Source: Aselliscus stoliczkanus (taxonomy: Eukaryota; Chordata; Mammalia; Chiroptera; Hipposideridae). Taken from it: a stretch of DNA of 64,000 bases. The stretch's first letter is position 1; every line of letters begins with the position of its first letter. Position numbers and translations under genes: made by a program. Below the pieces are notes generated by a model. The model was not told where the DNA came from, ran no database searches, and was given only the letters and a program-made list of their open reading frames with translations. Where the stretch lies: positions 112,098,687-112,162,686 of the forward strand of contig CM066732.1 in assembly GCA_033961575.1 (NCBI GenBank), given 5' to 3'. Below are positions 47,194 through 58,859 of the stretch, in pieces.

Positions 47194-47317
47194 GTAGAAT
47201 CAGGCCGGCCGAGTGGCGCGGTGGTTAAGCGCTGGTTTGGGAAGCCAGCGGCCCTCAGTTCGGGTCCCACATATGAGGGCCAGTGACACTGCCCTCAAAA
47301 AAAAAAATGTAGAATCA
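47194..47317 (+). mobile_element. SINE family A (copy 6)
   Basis: It begins GGCCGGCCGAGTGGCGCGGT, with B-box-like AGTTCGGGTCC, and ends GACACTGCCCTC plus (A)11. GTAGAATCA flanks it at 47194-47202 and 47309-47317. It lies in opposite orientation to copy 5, with about 180 bp between the two bodies. Confidence 0.92.
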
Positions 47318-47499
47318 AGCGATAGTTTCTACTCCAATAGTGTAAGTTTTCTGATTAGGCAACTGGCAATCTTCGTTCAAAATCCAACTGGAGATAGAAT
47401 CCAGAGGCTAGACACCTCTGGGAAGCTTTTGATGGAAATCTTAGGATGCAAGTTGCAGATAAAAATCATGCTACATCCTTTCTTAAAAACTCTGACTTC

Positions 47500-48340
47500 C
47501 CACTCAATAAAGCCTAAAGCCTCTAGCACAGCATTCCAGTTCTTCATGGCTTGACCTCACGTAACTTTACCAGTCATTCCTCCAAAGACACAAAGCTTCT
47601 GTCGTAGCTCCCACTTACCATTCCCAAGGCATTGTGTAAACTCCCACTCTTCCATGTTTTCCACATAGGCTGGTTCTATAAACATCTACCTTCTTGTTTA
47701 ACAATTTAGCTCCTGCTCATCCTCTAAAAGTTACCTCCAAAGCAACCTACTATGTGAAATCTTCCCTAATCTCCTCAAACAAAATGGCTTGTCCTATTCC
47801 GGTTTAAAACATCTCAATGACTTGATATTGAACTTAAGATAAAGACCACAGCCCACCCTGACTTTCAGAGCTCCCTGTAGTCTGGCCCGGGCTCCTTTTG
47901 TACAGTGCATTTCATGTTCTCTGGATTCAAGCCTCATTGAACTTCCTTTTATTTACCAATTGGCACCAAGCTATTCCTCGCCACTTGGCCTTTGTACACG
48001 CTGTTCCCGCTGTCTGGAGTTTCCTTCCTGTCCTTAGTCTTTCACCTTGTTAACTCCCATTTTTCCTTATCAGGTGTTAATTCCTTAGGAAAACCCTCAG
48101 AGATCTCTCTGACAAGGTCAAATGTCACCTATAATAGTCTCTTATTATCCCATGTTTCCCACTTTTATACCTCATCTCTCAGTTGTAATTTTACATTTGT
48201 ATGTATGTGTGATGATTTTAATCAATCTCAGTCTCCACACTAACCATGAACCCTGTCTACATGTGTTTACCAACGGATCCCTGGTTCCTAGTGCAATGCC
48301 TGACACATGATGGGCATGCTATCAATATTTGTTAGATGAA
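47500..48340 (+). repeat. L2 LINE relic
   Basis: L2 landmarks occur in order: GCTCCCACTTACC, CTCCTGCTCATCCTCTAAAA, CCACTTGGCCTTTGTACACG with CTGTTCCCGCTGTCTGG, and finally GCAATGCCTGACACATGATG. Short open frames in it (47992-48310) are incidental. Confidence 0.75.
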
Positions 48341-48469
48341 TAAGTGAACAGACCTAAGGACACCAACACAGACTCGCTCTTGTATAACATTAGTGTTACA
48401 GTATAGCTCTAACAATATAGGAGCCAGAGTTCTATAGCATTTCTTTTGTATTGCTTATATTATAATGAG

Positions 48470-48630
48470 TTGTACATTTGCTTGAATTTACTGGACAGGA
48501 AGCCTCGGAAAGACGGGGCTGTTTGTCATCCTTTTTTATCTTCTATTACCTCCCTAGGCCTAGGTTCTAGCACAGTACGTGTCACCAACAGGTGTCCAAT
48601 AAGTATCTGCTGAAAGGCAAGTAGCTTGAG
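48470..48630 (+). repeat. L2-type 3' end
   Basis: AGACGGGGCTGTTTGTCATC, GTTCTAGCACAGTACGTGTC and CCAATAAGTATCTGCTGAAA form a diverged L2 terminus. Confidence 0.65.
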
Positions 48631-49689
48631 TTACCTGACATTCATATGGTTTGCTCCATTTGTAATTGTGAAAGTCATGTCAGCCACCTATAGGTAACCC
48701 AGGATTTACAGCAGCATGTGCAGCAGGTTTCAAGGACTTTGCATGCCTAAGAGGGAAAGAGGAATCACAGAGAAGCTACAGCTCCCCAGAGCAAGAGGAC
48801 CAAGCAAAATCAAAGTCTTGCTGATGAAGCAGTACAGCCACGTGCCTTAGACCAGTCATAGAAACCTAGGAGGTTCACAGGAGTGCCCCAGCCCCTGTCC
48901 AATTATCAACTGTAGAGTGAACTCTGCTGGCCAGGGGATTTATTCTGAATGTAATGTATTCAGTTCAGAGAAACCAAAACCTATTCTGTGGTTTAGGCCT
49001 TTCTTCCCCATAAAAATGCACATATGCCTATGCAAAATTTGCTTCTAATTTCAAGGAATTTCTGGACCCTGGAAAAATGCCCTTTGGCCCTGTCTCTCTA
49101 TCCTAATGGTCTATGCTACACAGGTTAAGAACTCCTAGTTTAAAGAATGAAGAAGACAAAAGCCCAAGATATTAAAAGATTTTTAGAATATGCAGGAGTT
49201 AATTCTTATGTGTACATGAAAAACAGTCAGGTTACAAAGCAAACCTTCTAAGCCACACATACAGGGTGGTTGGAAGACATCTGGTCCCGTCAACACCTCC
49301 TTGTAACGGGTGTCAGTCCCATCCCAGCCTCTTTGTCCCTAGGACTCTAGCCTACCCCAGGCCCTCTTGCTGCATCTTTAGCAACTTTTTAATTTATGGT
49401 CTTTTTCTACAGACAGGGAGACTGAACATTAAGGCATTCTTCTCTAATTCATCCTGTATTTTGCTGCAAATTTTAAAAATATTTTCTTAAAAGCATGCAT
49501 TAATTCAAAAGCATTCTCCATTGTTTAGCTATCAAAGGCTCCTGACATTTCATACCAAATATGTTGGCCCTGGGATCCGGAATATCCACAAACCTGGAGG
49601 GGCAGCTTCCAGTCAATCAATCCAATTACTTTCCATTACTGGTGTACTAGTTGAGTGAATTTTGCACCTAAACGAAGTCTCTTCTTTCA
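48631..49689. other. Unassigned noncoding DNA
   Basis: Nothing recognised. The 74-codon frame at 49266-49490 lacks motifs. Confidence 0.5.
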
Positions 49690-49870
49690 TAAATATCTTA
49701 CATGAATGCCAAGTGCTTTCATGTTCAGTACCCGTTTACTCTCTCAACAATCCTGGGTGAGGTCACTTGTCATTATCCTCATTTTACTGACAAGGAAACT
49801 ACCTAAGGTGACATAGGTGAATGTGAGGATTTTGAACTTGAGTCTAGGTAGAGTCCTCTGACTCCAACCT
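49690..49870 (-). repeat. MIR SINE relic
   Basis: The plus strand TGCCAAGTGCTTTCATGTTC, CTCAACAATCCTGGGTGAGG, TTTTACTGACAAGGAAACTA and GAACTTGAGTCTAGG is a reverse MIR. Confidence 0.8.
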
Positions 49871-49925
49871 CCTGTTCTTTTGTTTTACCCTGATTCTTTA
49901 AGATATTAAAAAGGCTGTTATATGA

Positions 49926-50755
49926 AAAAGGTGTCTTGCTCCGGGTAATGTCTACAAATGTACTCCCTATATTTTCTTTTAGGATTTTTATGGTTTCAGG
50001 TCTTACATTTAAGTCTTTAATCCATTTTGAATTTGTTCTTGTATAAGGCGTAAGGAGGTGGTCCAGTTTCATTTTTTTGCATGTGTCAGTCCAATTTTCC
50101 CAGCACCATTTATTGAATAGACTATCTTTACTTCAGTGTAAATTCTTGCTTCCCTTGTCATAGATTAACTGTCCGTAAATGCCTGGATTTAGACAAATAC
50201 CATATGATCTCACTCATATGTGGAATCTGAAAAACTGTATGAATGAGCAAAGTAAACAGAAACTGTCTCATAGATATAGAGGAAAAATCAGGGTTGCTAA
50301 TTGGGAGGGGGATGGGGATGAGGGAGAAAGGGAAGGGATTAGACAGCAAAAATAGGCAACTACAATATTGCCACTGAGATATGAAAAACAGTTTGGGGAA
50401 TATAATTAATAATGTTGTAAATATTCTGTGGAATGTCAGATGGTCATAGGTCTTGTTAGGGAGACCATTTCATGGATGGAGTAGAGGTTTGATTACTGCA
50501 CTGCATAACTAAAGCGGAGGTTGTATACCCACTGTAATTGAATATATATAGATAGTCACGGGATGTGGATTATACTGTGGAAGAGAGTCAAAGGAAGAGT
50601 AATAGATATATATGATATGGGGGGTGAATTGGGGGTGGGAGGTTGTCACTTTGAGGGGTAAAATGTATAACTATTGCACTGTGTTGTACACCTGAAACTA
50701 ATTAAAAATAAATAAATAAATAAATTTAAAAAAAAAGAAGGAAAAGGTGTCTTGC
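49926..50755 (+). mobile_element. L1 with 5' inversion and 14-bp target-site duplication
   Basis: AAAAGGTGTCTTGC lies at 49926-49939 and 50742-50755. Inside, 49940 to about 50189 is L1 ORF2 sequence in reverse orientation (the minus-strand frame at 49803-50072 shows a [23 protein letters not shown] motif). From about 50190 the sequence is forward L1 ORF2 end and 3' UTR (AAATACCATATGATCTCACT), ending ACACCTGAAACTAATT and an AAAT-rich tail. This is the classical product of twin priming. Confidence 0.93.
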
Positions 50756-52379
50756 GGTCAAGTATGTTTAGGACAAGTTGGTGACTTTACTATAGAACTT
50801 CTCAGGGACTTCAGTGTGCTGGTGGCACCCCAGCCATTGTGAAGCCTTCCGCTGCTCTGTTGGCCACAGTCCCTTTGGAAAGTAGCTCAGGGAAGCAGTG
50901 GTCCTGAGAACACAGCATTGGGGCTGCTTCTCTGTGCTATGCCTCTCGTTCTGCCAGTTGTGCCCATTTCAGAATGCTCTTCCAATCTGTCTCCTCCCTC
51001 AATGACTGGAACCAGGCCTGAGAAGCCATCTGTGGGACAAGCACCTTCCTTTTGGAGGACAAAGCTGGACCATAATGGACCTGGGGTAGGAGCCTAGGGC
51101 TGAGGCTACTTGCGCAGTTTTGGGGAGATCCTTACACATGGTCTCACTAAGCAACTCCAGGCCAGAAAGGAGTGGGAAGAGGTGGGAGGGGGTGGGGCAG
51201 ATTTGCAGCTGAGGAGTCAGCCAAAGCTAAGGACTGGCATTGCTGGGAGTGCCATTCCCTTGGGGGTTTAGGAGACAAAACAGGGGTGGACAGGAAAGGT
51301 ATCTACCTCACTGAGCTTGTCACAACAAACATGGTGTTAGGTATTGACTGGAGATACACAGACCACAGAAATTGCTGGGCATCTCAGCAAGAAACACATT
51401 GGCCGTCCAATGAAGATTATCAAGCACTTTTTACAGAACATAGGGGCAATAAGACACCAACACTGATAAAAGTTTTGAAAACAAACAAAAGAGCTGTTCT
51501 GTCTTAGGTTTGTCCATGCTGAAAAAATAAAATAAAACAAACAGAGACCTATATGTCCTGAGCCAAAGGTAGGTCATATTGTCTGACTAAGGATTTATGT
51601 CTTTTTCTTTTTTTCTGGGTGCCTGAGGCACTATAAAAGTTGGCGTTTATGTGCCAAAATACTAGAATATTCCGTACTCACTTTTTGTGAGGACAAAGAG
51701 ACATAATATTTAAAATTAGGGCTGCCCCAGAAAACCTGGGCCACATGATTATCATCATTAAACTAAATCACTTCAAATCAGGTGGGTATACACCTGGATT
51801 GCTCAATGAATGAGCTGATTAAATCTCAAAGACTGTCAAGTTGTGAATGTGAGTGTGGAGGCAGGGTGAAGGGACCACAGCCAAGGATGAATTCATGGAT
51901 CAGGTCAGGGAGAGGCAGGCAAAGCTATGCAGGCTGGAAACCATGCCCAGAGTCCCAGAGGCGAGTTTCAGGGCTAGTGGTCAAGGCAGACCCAGCAGCC
52001 AGAATCCAAGGGAGCATGGAAGGGTCAAGAAACACAGAGGATGCAGGGGGAGACAGCATGGGCCTGGTAATACCTGAGTGCCGGAAGTCAAATGAAGGGG
52101 AAGGGTCTGCATTCAGGCCAAGTGCCATTGAGCTATCAGTCAGTACCAGCAATGAAGGGACCTAGGGAGTGGCCATGCCCCCCATCCCCAACACAGCAAC
52201 AGGGCAGCCATATTGGAAAGAACTAAGGTGAGAAGGAAATGGCCTAACAGAAAAATCCAACTCCCAAATGGAAAGAGCAGCCTACTTGAGCCTAAGCGTA
52301 AAGCTCTGGAACACTTAGTGGATCCCTGGCAACCTACTACCCCCCCACCCAAATTAAGCAGCATGAAATCATGAAAAGA
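50756..52379. other. Unassigned noncoding DNA
   Basis: Frames of 111 codons (51172-51507) and 127 codons (51782-52165) are the largest but have no recognisable domain and no supporting context, so I do not call genes. Confidence 0.5.
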
Positions 52380-52450
52380 GATCAGCTTTGATTCCTGGCT
52401 TTGTCATTTACTAGCTGTGTGACCTTGGAAAAGTCATTTAATATCCAGGT
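52380..52450 (+). repeat. Short MIR fragment
   Basis: TTTGATTCCTGGCTTTGTCA, then GCTGTGTGACCTTGG and AAGTCATTTAAT. Confidence 0.8.
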
Positions 52451-52516
52451 AACCACACAACTCCACTTGCCAGAGACAGTCCTGGTTTATATCCGTTGTT
52501 CTTGTTGTTGTTTTTT

Positions 52517-53005
52517 AAAAGAAAGAATTTTAAACAGGGTTGCTAGTTGGGAGCGGGGTGGGGATGAGGGAGAAGGGGAAAGGATTAGAAGCATAAATAG
52601 GTAACTACAGTATTGCCACAAGGATATGAAAGACAGTTCAGGGAATATAATAATGTTGTAAATGTTTTGTGGGGTGTCAGATGGTCACATGTCTTGTTAG
52701 GGAGACCACTTCATGGATGGAGTAGAGGCTTGATCACTGCACTGTATATCTGAAATTGATGTATAATATTGTATGCCAACTGTAATTGAATATATAGACA
52801 GTCACGGGATGTGGATTATATGGTGGAAGGGAGTCAAAGGAATTGTAATAGATAGTATGATATGGGGGGAGGCGTGGGGGGGAGAATTGGGGGAGGCGGG
52901 TTGTCACTTTGAAGGGTAAAAAGTATAACTATTGCACTTTGTTGTATACCTGAAGCTAATTGAAAAAATATATAAATAAATTTTTAAAAAAAAGAAAGAA
53001 TTTTA
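52517..53005 (+). mobile_element. 5'-truncated L1 3' UTR with perfect 16-bp target-site duplication
   Basis: AAAAGAAAGAATTTTA occurs at 52517-52532 and 52990-53005. The interior (CAGGGTTGCTAGTTGGGAGC onward) is the same 3' UTR subfamily as 50290-50741, including the two-module structure and the second end TTGTATACCTGAAGCTAATT. It is on the same strand, about 2 kb downstream of the inverted copy. Confidence 0.95.
52864..52900 (+). other. G-quadruplex-type motif in L1 3' UTR
   Basis: Four G runs of 6, 7, 5 and 3 are separated by loops of 6, 6 and 4 nt, satisfying the common G3N1-7 pattern. L1 3' UTRs in other mammals are known to contain such G-rich tracts. Confidence 0.75.
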
Positions 53006-55329
53006 TTCCTAATAAGTTTTTTTGAGTAGAATTATTTTGTCTGAAAATATAAAATATAAAAGTTTTTCAGATAATAAATACTTTAAAATGTATACATGTG
53101 TGTAACTGTATTTTTAGCGTTCTGTTTTAAAAGTGTCCCAGATTGGATGACTTCATCTTTAAGTCTCAGTTTGCCTATCTTGAAATAAGAAAATTGGTTT
53201 TTTTGCAAGTTTTTTTATGGATCATGTAAATAAAGAACCCAGCAGAATACTTAAAATTCTCTTTTTCATGTTAATTCCCTACTTTGGCTTTCTTAGAAAA
53301 CTGCATCTGAGGGAATGAGAAGATGTGGTCTCAGGGAACAAAAAGGGGTACAGAGAACTAGCACTAAGCCTCTCCCTAAGCCACTCATTCCCCCAAGCCC
53401 CACTGGCTGTCCTCACTTTCAGTGTCTGTTTGAGCTTAAGGAGAAACAAAAAAAAAAAGCCTGTGGGGGCAGAGATGAAAAAGCAGCCAGCCCTTCTAAC
53501 AAATTCACCTAATCCTGACACTGGGTTCACTTAATCCAACCCCAGGTCTCCGACAGGGACAGGTTTCGCTCCTGGCCTTCCAGATACCATATCCTAGGCG
53601 GCTTCATTGGCGAGGAGTTCCCATACTCTGAACCCCACCTGATCCCAGGGATGGCGTTATCCTTTATTCAGCAGACTGATTCAACTCACTTTTTCAGAGC
53701 AACAACAATAGCCATCACCCTTGCTAGTCCTGGGAGATATCAGGAACAGTGAGGCCTGGCTCCTGTCCTCCAGAAGGGGCCTGCCTTTCCCTGGGATCTC
53801 TGTAACTGTATCCAGCCTCTTCAGCACCACCCAGCTGCTGGCTGGCATTAGGAAGGAGAGAGTGAAATCAGCACAAAGATGATGTCACTCACGGCCTGGG
53901 CACTCCTATGGGCATGTTCTGTGCATCTGATCAGACTTTTCCAGGTCAGCTAAATGACAACATGGTGGCGCAGGTTGGGGACAAGACCCCAGGCTATTGG
54001 CTGAGGGTCCAGGACATAGTCTCAGTGAACAGAGTTTTATTTAAATCATTTCTTCATAATAGTATAGGAACAATTCAATTTAAAATCTTTCAGTATCCCA
54101 GATGACTAGGGGAGGAGGAACCCATTAGTGGCTCTTTGAAATTAGCAGTGAAAGTTCCAAGATGTGTGTATTTGGTAAATGAAAAAAAAAACAAAAAAAA
54201 CAACTCTGTGGACTGGGCAGATTAGATTACCAGAAGACTTCTCATAAACCATTCTGAAAATACTGTCCTTGGAAGCCTCACAAAGTGTTTAGATAACAGG
54301 ACAGAGGTACAGACTGGTCTCCAGGGGAGCTGGAATTTACTTTCACAGAGAAGGAACTGAGGCCTGCCCTTATCCAGTGGTATATTCTAGAGGAAGCCTG
54401 GAAGAGGATGGCCTGTTCCAGCCTTTACTCTGAGCAGGCTGAGCTCTGGAGAGAGCTCTGGGTTGGGGCTTGGCTGAGGGCAGGGAGGTTTCTCTTATGG
54501 ATGCTGGGATTTTAGTGCTTTGGACTGGACTACAGGCATCTGACAGCTTTAGCTGAAATCAGTGCCCCAGGCAGAGGAGATGCCATGTATAAAGGTCACA
54601 GAGCAGAAAGTTTGGCATTATCCAGGAACGAAAGTTGGAGGCCTCCATCCCTCAAACTTGAACCACTTTTGGCTTCGAAGTCTCTACATGAGCCTGCGTC
54701 TCCCCTAGTCCCTGCTTCCCTAGCTGCAGTTCTGTGTCACTGAATTTGCGAGCTGGACTGAGCAGGTAAGGGAGCGTTTTTGATGTCTCTTCTTCCACTG
54801 GATCTGGAATATTCTGCTGCCCAGGCTCACTTCTTAAGTGCATCCTCTTAAGCCACACTTCCCCTACTCCAACTGGACTGGCCCAGTCAACACAGATGAA
54901 CTACTGCTCTCATGAACCCCAACCCATTTTCCTGTGACTCTAATGTTTGCCTTGCCTTGGTCAACCTTCTCGTGCAGGTGAACCCTGTGTCTTGTCCCTA
55001 CAACCACAGCCAAAAGTCCTGCTCCAAATGAGCAGGCCACCAACACCTGGCCTCACATATCACTGCAACCAGAACCTTCTGTGGCCCTCTGATGCCAGCA
55101 CAGCCCAAATCAAACCCAAGTGGACATGCCCTTTGGACACCATGACTTGAACTCCAGTGCCCCCTCGCGGCCAGCCATGCCCCTGGGGCAGACCTCTGGC
55201 TTTGATCCACACCGCCTCACTTGGCCCTTTGCAACCCAGTCTCTGACCATCTTTCCAGCCTCGTCTTGTACTGTCGCTGCTCAACTTCCATCCACAGGAA
55301 TACACAAGGATTGCATGAGTGTGAGCATG
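53006..55329. other. Unassigned noncoding DNA, GC-richer at 53.3-55.3 kb
   Basis: A-rich runs lie near 53448-53458 and 54181-54202. Overlapping open frames on both strands (54652-55407) lack recognisable domains. No repeat family is identified with confidence. Confidence 0.45.
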
Positions 55330-55545
55330 CCATACTGTCTGGTTCTTCTACCTCCTCCCACCCCCTTTTTTGTGTCCCAGTCAGCTCAGCTGTCATCTCC
55401 TACATAAAGCCTTTTTACCTTTTCTTTCAGTCCACTTCCTCCCTAGACAGGTGACCTCTCACTCCTGCCTATATTGGACCATATGGTATAATCGCAGCCC
55501 TGAAACTTTTCCTACCACTCAGCACAATGCAGGCGCTTAATACAG
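55330..55545 (+). repeat. L2-like fragment
   Basis: AGCTGTCATCTCCTACATAA, then CTACCACTCAGCACAATGCA and GGCGCTTAATACAG resemble a diverged L2 3' region. Confidence 0.45.
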
Positions 55546-57439
55546 AGAGCCTTGCTTCTTTTCTTCCCTCTTCACTGCTCTTTTGTGGGTAATGTGCAGC
55601 CAGGGCAATAATCTAGGAGCACACCCAGAATAGGGATTTGGGCCATGGCCAGGGAGGTGGCCAAGCACTAGGAAAAAGTAGAGCAGTGAGTCAGAGAGCC
55701 AGAGGTCAGGGCCAGGGGAGATAAACCCAGGCAGCTGGCTAAGGTGCCAAGCACCGACTCTGGGTAAATGGCTCCCTCAGGAATAGGTTGCCTGCTCCTA
55801 CTTAGCACAGGAGTCTGCACATCTGTCTGCTCAGCTAAAGGGAATGGGGATGCAGATCCGACCTGTGGGCAGATCCGACCATCATTCCTTCATTCAGCTT
55901 AATGCTGTCTGACCCGTGGAGTGTGCCCATAGGTACCTGGTGATTGGGGTGGTTGGAACTCCTGACTTGGAGGACAAGCCAAAGGTTTCCTCACTGGCAG
56001 CACCATGGGGCCTTCAAAAAGGCCCTGCCTCAGATCAGTCAGAACAGGCGTGGTGGGTGGCATCAATATTTTGATGTGCAGCAGAGGTCAGGAACCCTAA
56101 TGAAGGATGACCCTCTCCTGAAATACATTCTCCTGCCACCTGGACTCAACAACTCAGTTCTAACGAAAACCCTGAGTGCAGCTGAGAGACAAAAGCTGCA
56201 AGTTGAAAATGGCACCTGGCTCAGTATCAGCATATCAAATCAACATGCTGCATACCTTAAACTTACACAATGTTACATGTAAATTATATCTCACCTGAGC
56301 TGGAGGAAAATGGTACCTGGTTGAGGTCAGACAGGACTGTGCTATGGGAATCTATCCTATCAGTTATGAAAAGAAATATTGAAGAAGAGTTCCTTTCAAG
56401 TTTCCTAATTTCTCATGATTTCTCCTCTTTCACACTGGAGAAAACACTGCATCATTACATGACAGAGATCGCCACCAAAATGGGTTACATTCTCACCTAG
56501 GAAAATCGACACCTGAGAATCCTCATATTTGTGTGTGATATTTCCTACCATTCTTTATGGAGAAAGAAGGCAAAGAGTTATTTCTTGTTATCGGTGCTCC
56601 CAATTCTCTATGAAACTAGATTTCTTGATGTTTCGGGGGTCCCTGAGAATTAGGGTTTTGTTTAAGTCTAAAGATTTGGCGTGGTCCTCTCATGGGTCTT
56701 TCTGCCAAGTATTAGAACATGACACAGCCCCTGAGAGATCCCCGGCCCACTCCTTCTATAGAAACAGTATCATAGCTTCTTACTTATCACCCGCCTATTG
56801 AACTGCCCTAGGTTGGCTTATTCACCAAAGCACTCACAACTCTGAGAGCTTTGAGAATTTCTCTACAATAACACATTTCACTGTCCCCAGCCTCTCTGCA
56901 GTTCAGCAGCCCACTGCCACACTGAAGGTGTCAGCCAGGAATTTCCGACTTTATGCCAAAGGGAAGAAAATTGCCAAGTTCAAGCAAACATTATGATTAT
57001 GATTATTGCTGCTTCCGCAGGAAAATGGTCCCTGCGTGAGGGTCAGCATTCTGTGGCATGTCTTTCTTCCACCAAAAGGCTGCCTCTCTGATCCTATGAA
57101 GAAGAAAGAGACTGGAGGAGGAGCTGGATTTGAATGGAAAGAAAATTAATGAAGTGATTTCTCTGAGGTATAGAAACCTCATTCCTTTCTATGTCCCATC
57201 TTCAACCTTCTCCATTGGCTCGCTCTCTGCACAAACTGCAGGACCTGTATGAGCCATTTAAACTTTCTCTTCTTGGGCTTTTATCTATCACATGACCATT
57301 TGAATGTTTGCTCTAACTACCTAATGGGGGTAGACGCAACAAGACGAGGTCACCAGAACTACTCTTGAAGACACAAAGCACGATAGAAACTTCAAGCTTC
57401 ATCATTGTCTTTATCAGGTGCAGCTTCACACAAACCACG
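55546..57439. other. Unassigned noncoding DNA
   Basis: 56225-56310 (CATACCTTAAACTTACACAA, then TGTAAATTATATCTCACC) resembles a short old retroelement 3' tail. The 112-codon frame at 55944-56282 runs into it and has no domain. Nothing else is recognised. Confidence 0.45.
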
Positions 57440-57800
57440 CTTCTCTTCAAATGGACATAATTCCATTTCAATTTAACAAGCATTTATTGGACTGGTCACT
57501 GGGGATGGGGAAATGCGAAGTTGGCAAAGTCTCTGCCATCCCTGAGTTCTCTACTTATAAGCAATTAGTTGCCATGATTGAGAGACATGAGTGGCAAGGG
57601 GCTGTGGAGCAGGGTATGGTTAATCCTGCCAAGGAATTCAGGGCAGAATTTACAGAAAAGGTGAGATCTGAACTGTCTCTTGAAGGTGGAAATGATGAAA
57701 TTTTTACTTAGGTTAAAATATTCACTAAGGAATTGAAGGTCACTAAAGGACTGTTTAAGATGGAAGGAATCTGTGGGGTCTTGAAAAAATGAGAAAATTG
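57440..57800 (-). repeat. L2-type relic, minus orientation
   Basis: The plus strand AACAAGCATTTATTGGACTG, TCACTGGGGATGGGG, CAAAGTCTCTGCCATCCCTG and TGAACTGTCTCTTGAAGG follows a common reverse L2-type consensus. The 97-codon frame at 57418-57711 is incidental. Confidence 0.5.
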
Positions 57801-57959
57801 AGGTCAAGGTTTAAAACCACTAGCTTGTCATGTACAACAGTGATAGCAGAACGCCAAGAAAACGGATTCTTGAATTATCAGCTGAGGCTACCAGCAGCCA
57901 CCCTCCCCACACTCTGCAGGGTGCTGTGCTCACCTAGCGGGGATTGAGAGGAACGCCTC

Positions 57960-58300
57960 CTGTTTTTATAGCACTGAGCACTCTTCAAAGGGCAGCCATT
58001 TGTGTCATTTCCTCCTTAAAGGTCCCTTCCTTCCATCAATATCAAAAGTATTTACAAAGGATACATACTTATCCAGGAACAAATTATCACATTTGTCAAA
58101 CAAATCCACATTTATTAGGACTGATGCTGCAAATAATTTCCTAATTATGTAAATGAATACAATCTGTTTTTAATTAATCTCTAGGCTTTACTTGCATTAT
58201 CAGAATAAAATCAGTTTTTATCTTATTATGGGGTTGCTATTTTCAACAATTATAATGAAGAAGAACACTGACAATGATCAGATATGGCAGAATTGATTCA
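57960..58300. other. Candidate conserved noncoding element
   Basis: Single-copy block with CTAATTATGTAAATGAATAC (octamer/homeodomain-like) at about 58141, TTTTTAATTAATCTC at about 58169, a small palindrome ATTTGTCAAACAAAT at about 58092, and CTGCAAATAATTTCC at about 58127. No repeat family is recognised. Conservation is inferred. Confidence 0.35.
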
Positions 58301-58859
58301 TCTAACAAAGTCAGGGGCTCAGTGGCAATTCTAGAAATTCCATGAAATCCAACAAAACTCCCAACTCATGAAGTATAATGACCTTAAAACAGGTAGAGCT
58401 AGTAAAAGGATGAACCAGCTTCAGTTTAACTATAAGCAGCATGCTCCGTTTTTTGGATAAGACTTCTACCTGTACAACACTCTAGTTCTTTCTTTATGAG
58501 AGACATATACATATATACATGTGTATATATATAGATATAATAAAAGTTTGAATATATATTCAAATATTTAAAATATATATGATATATATAAAGATGGTAT
58601 CAAATGGTTCCTATTTTATACATACACCTTGATATTTAACATTTCCCTTGTTCCTTTTTTTTTCTTGCATCTCAGACAATCCTTCTGTATTCATTTTACT
58701 TTTCACGAATACATCATTTAGAAATTCCTAAGTGAGTAACTATTGGTAGTGAAATCTGTCATTTTTCAGTTTTGCTTTGTTCACCTGATTTTTAAAAAAT
58801 TATTGTTTTGCCCTTATTCCCTCAGTTTGTTTTCAAGACACAGATGATATCATCCCTTC
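58301..58859. other. Unassigned AT-rich DNA with TA-rich simple repeat
   Basis: TATATA/ACATATA-type low-complexity sequence lies at about 58505-58590. Nothing else is recognised. Confidence 0.5.

Noticed and set aside
51782..52165. 127-codon open frame
   Set aside because: No recognisable domain and an overlapping reverse frame. Length alone is not evidence in mammalian DNA.
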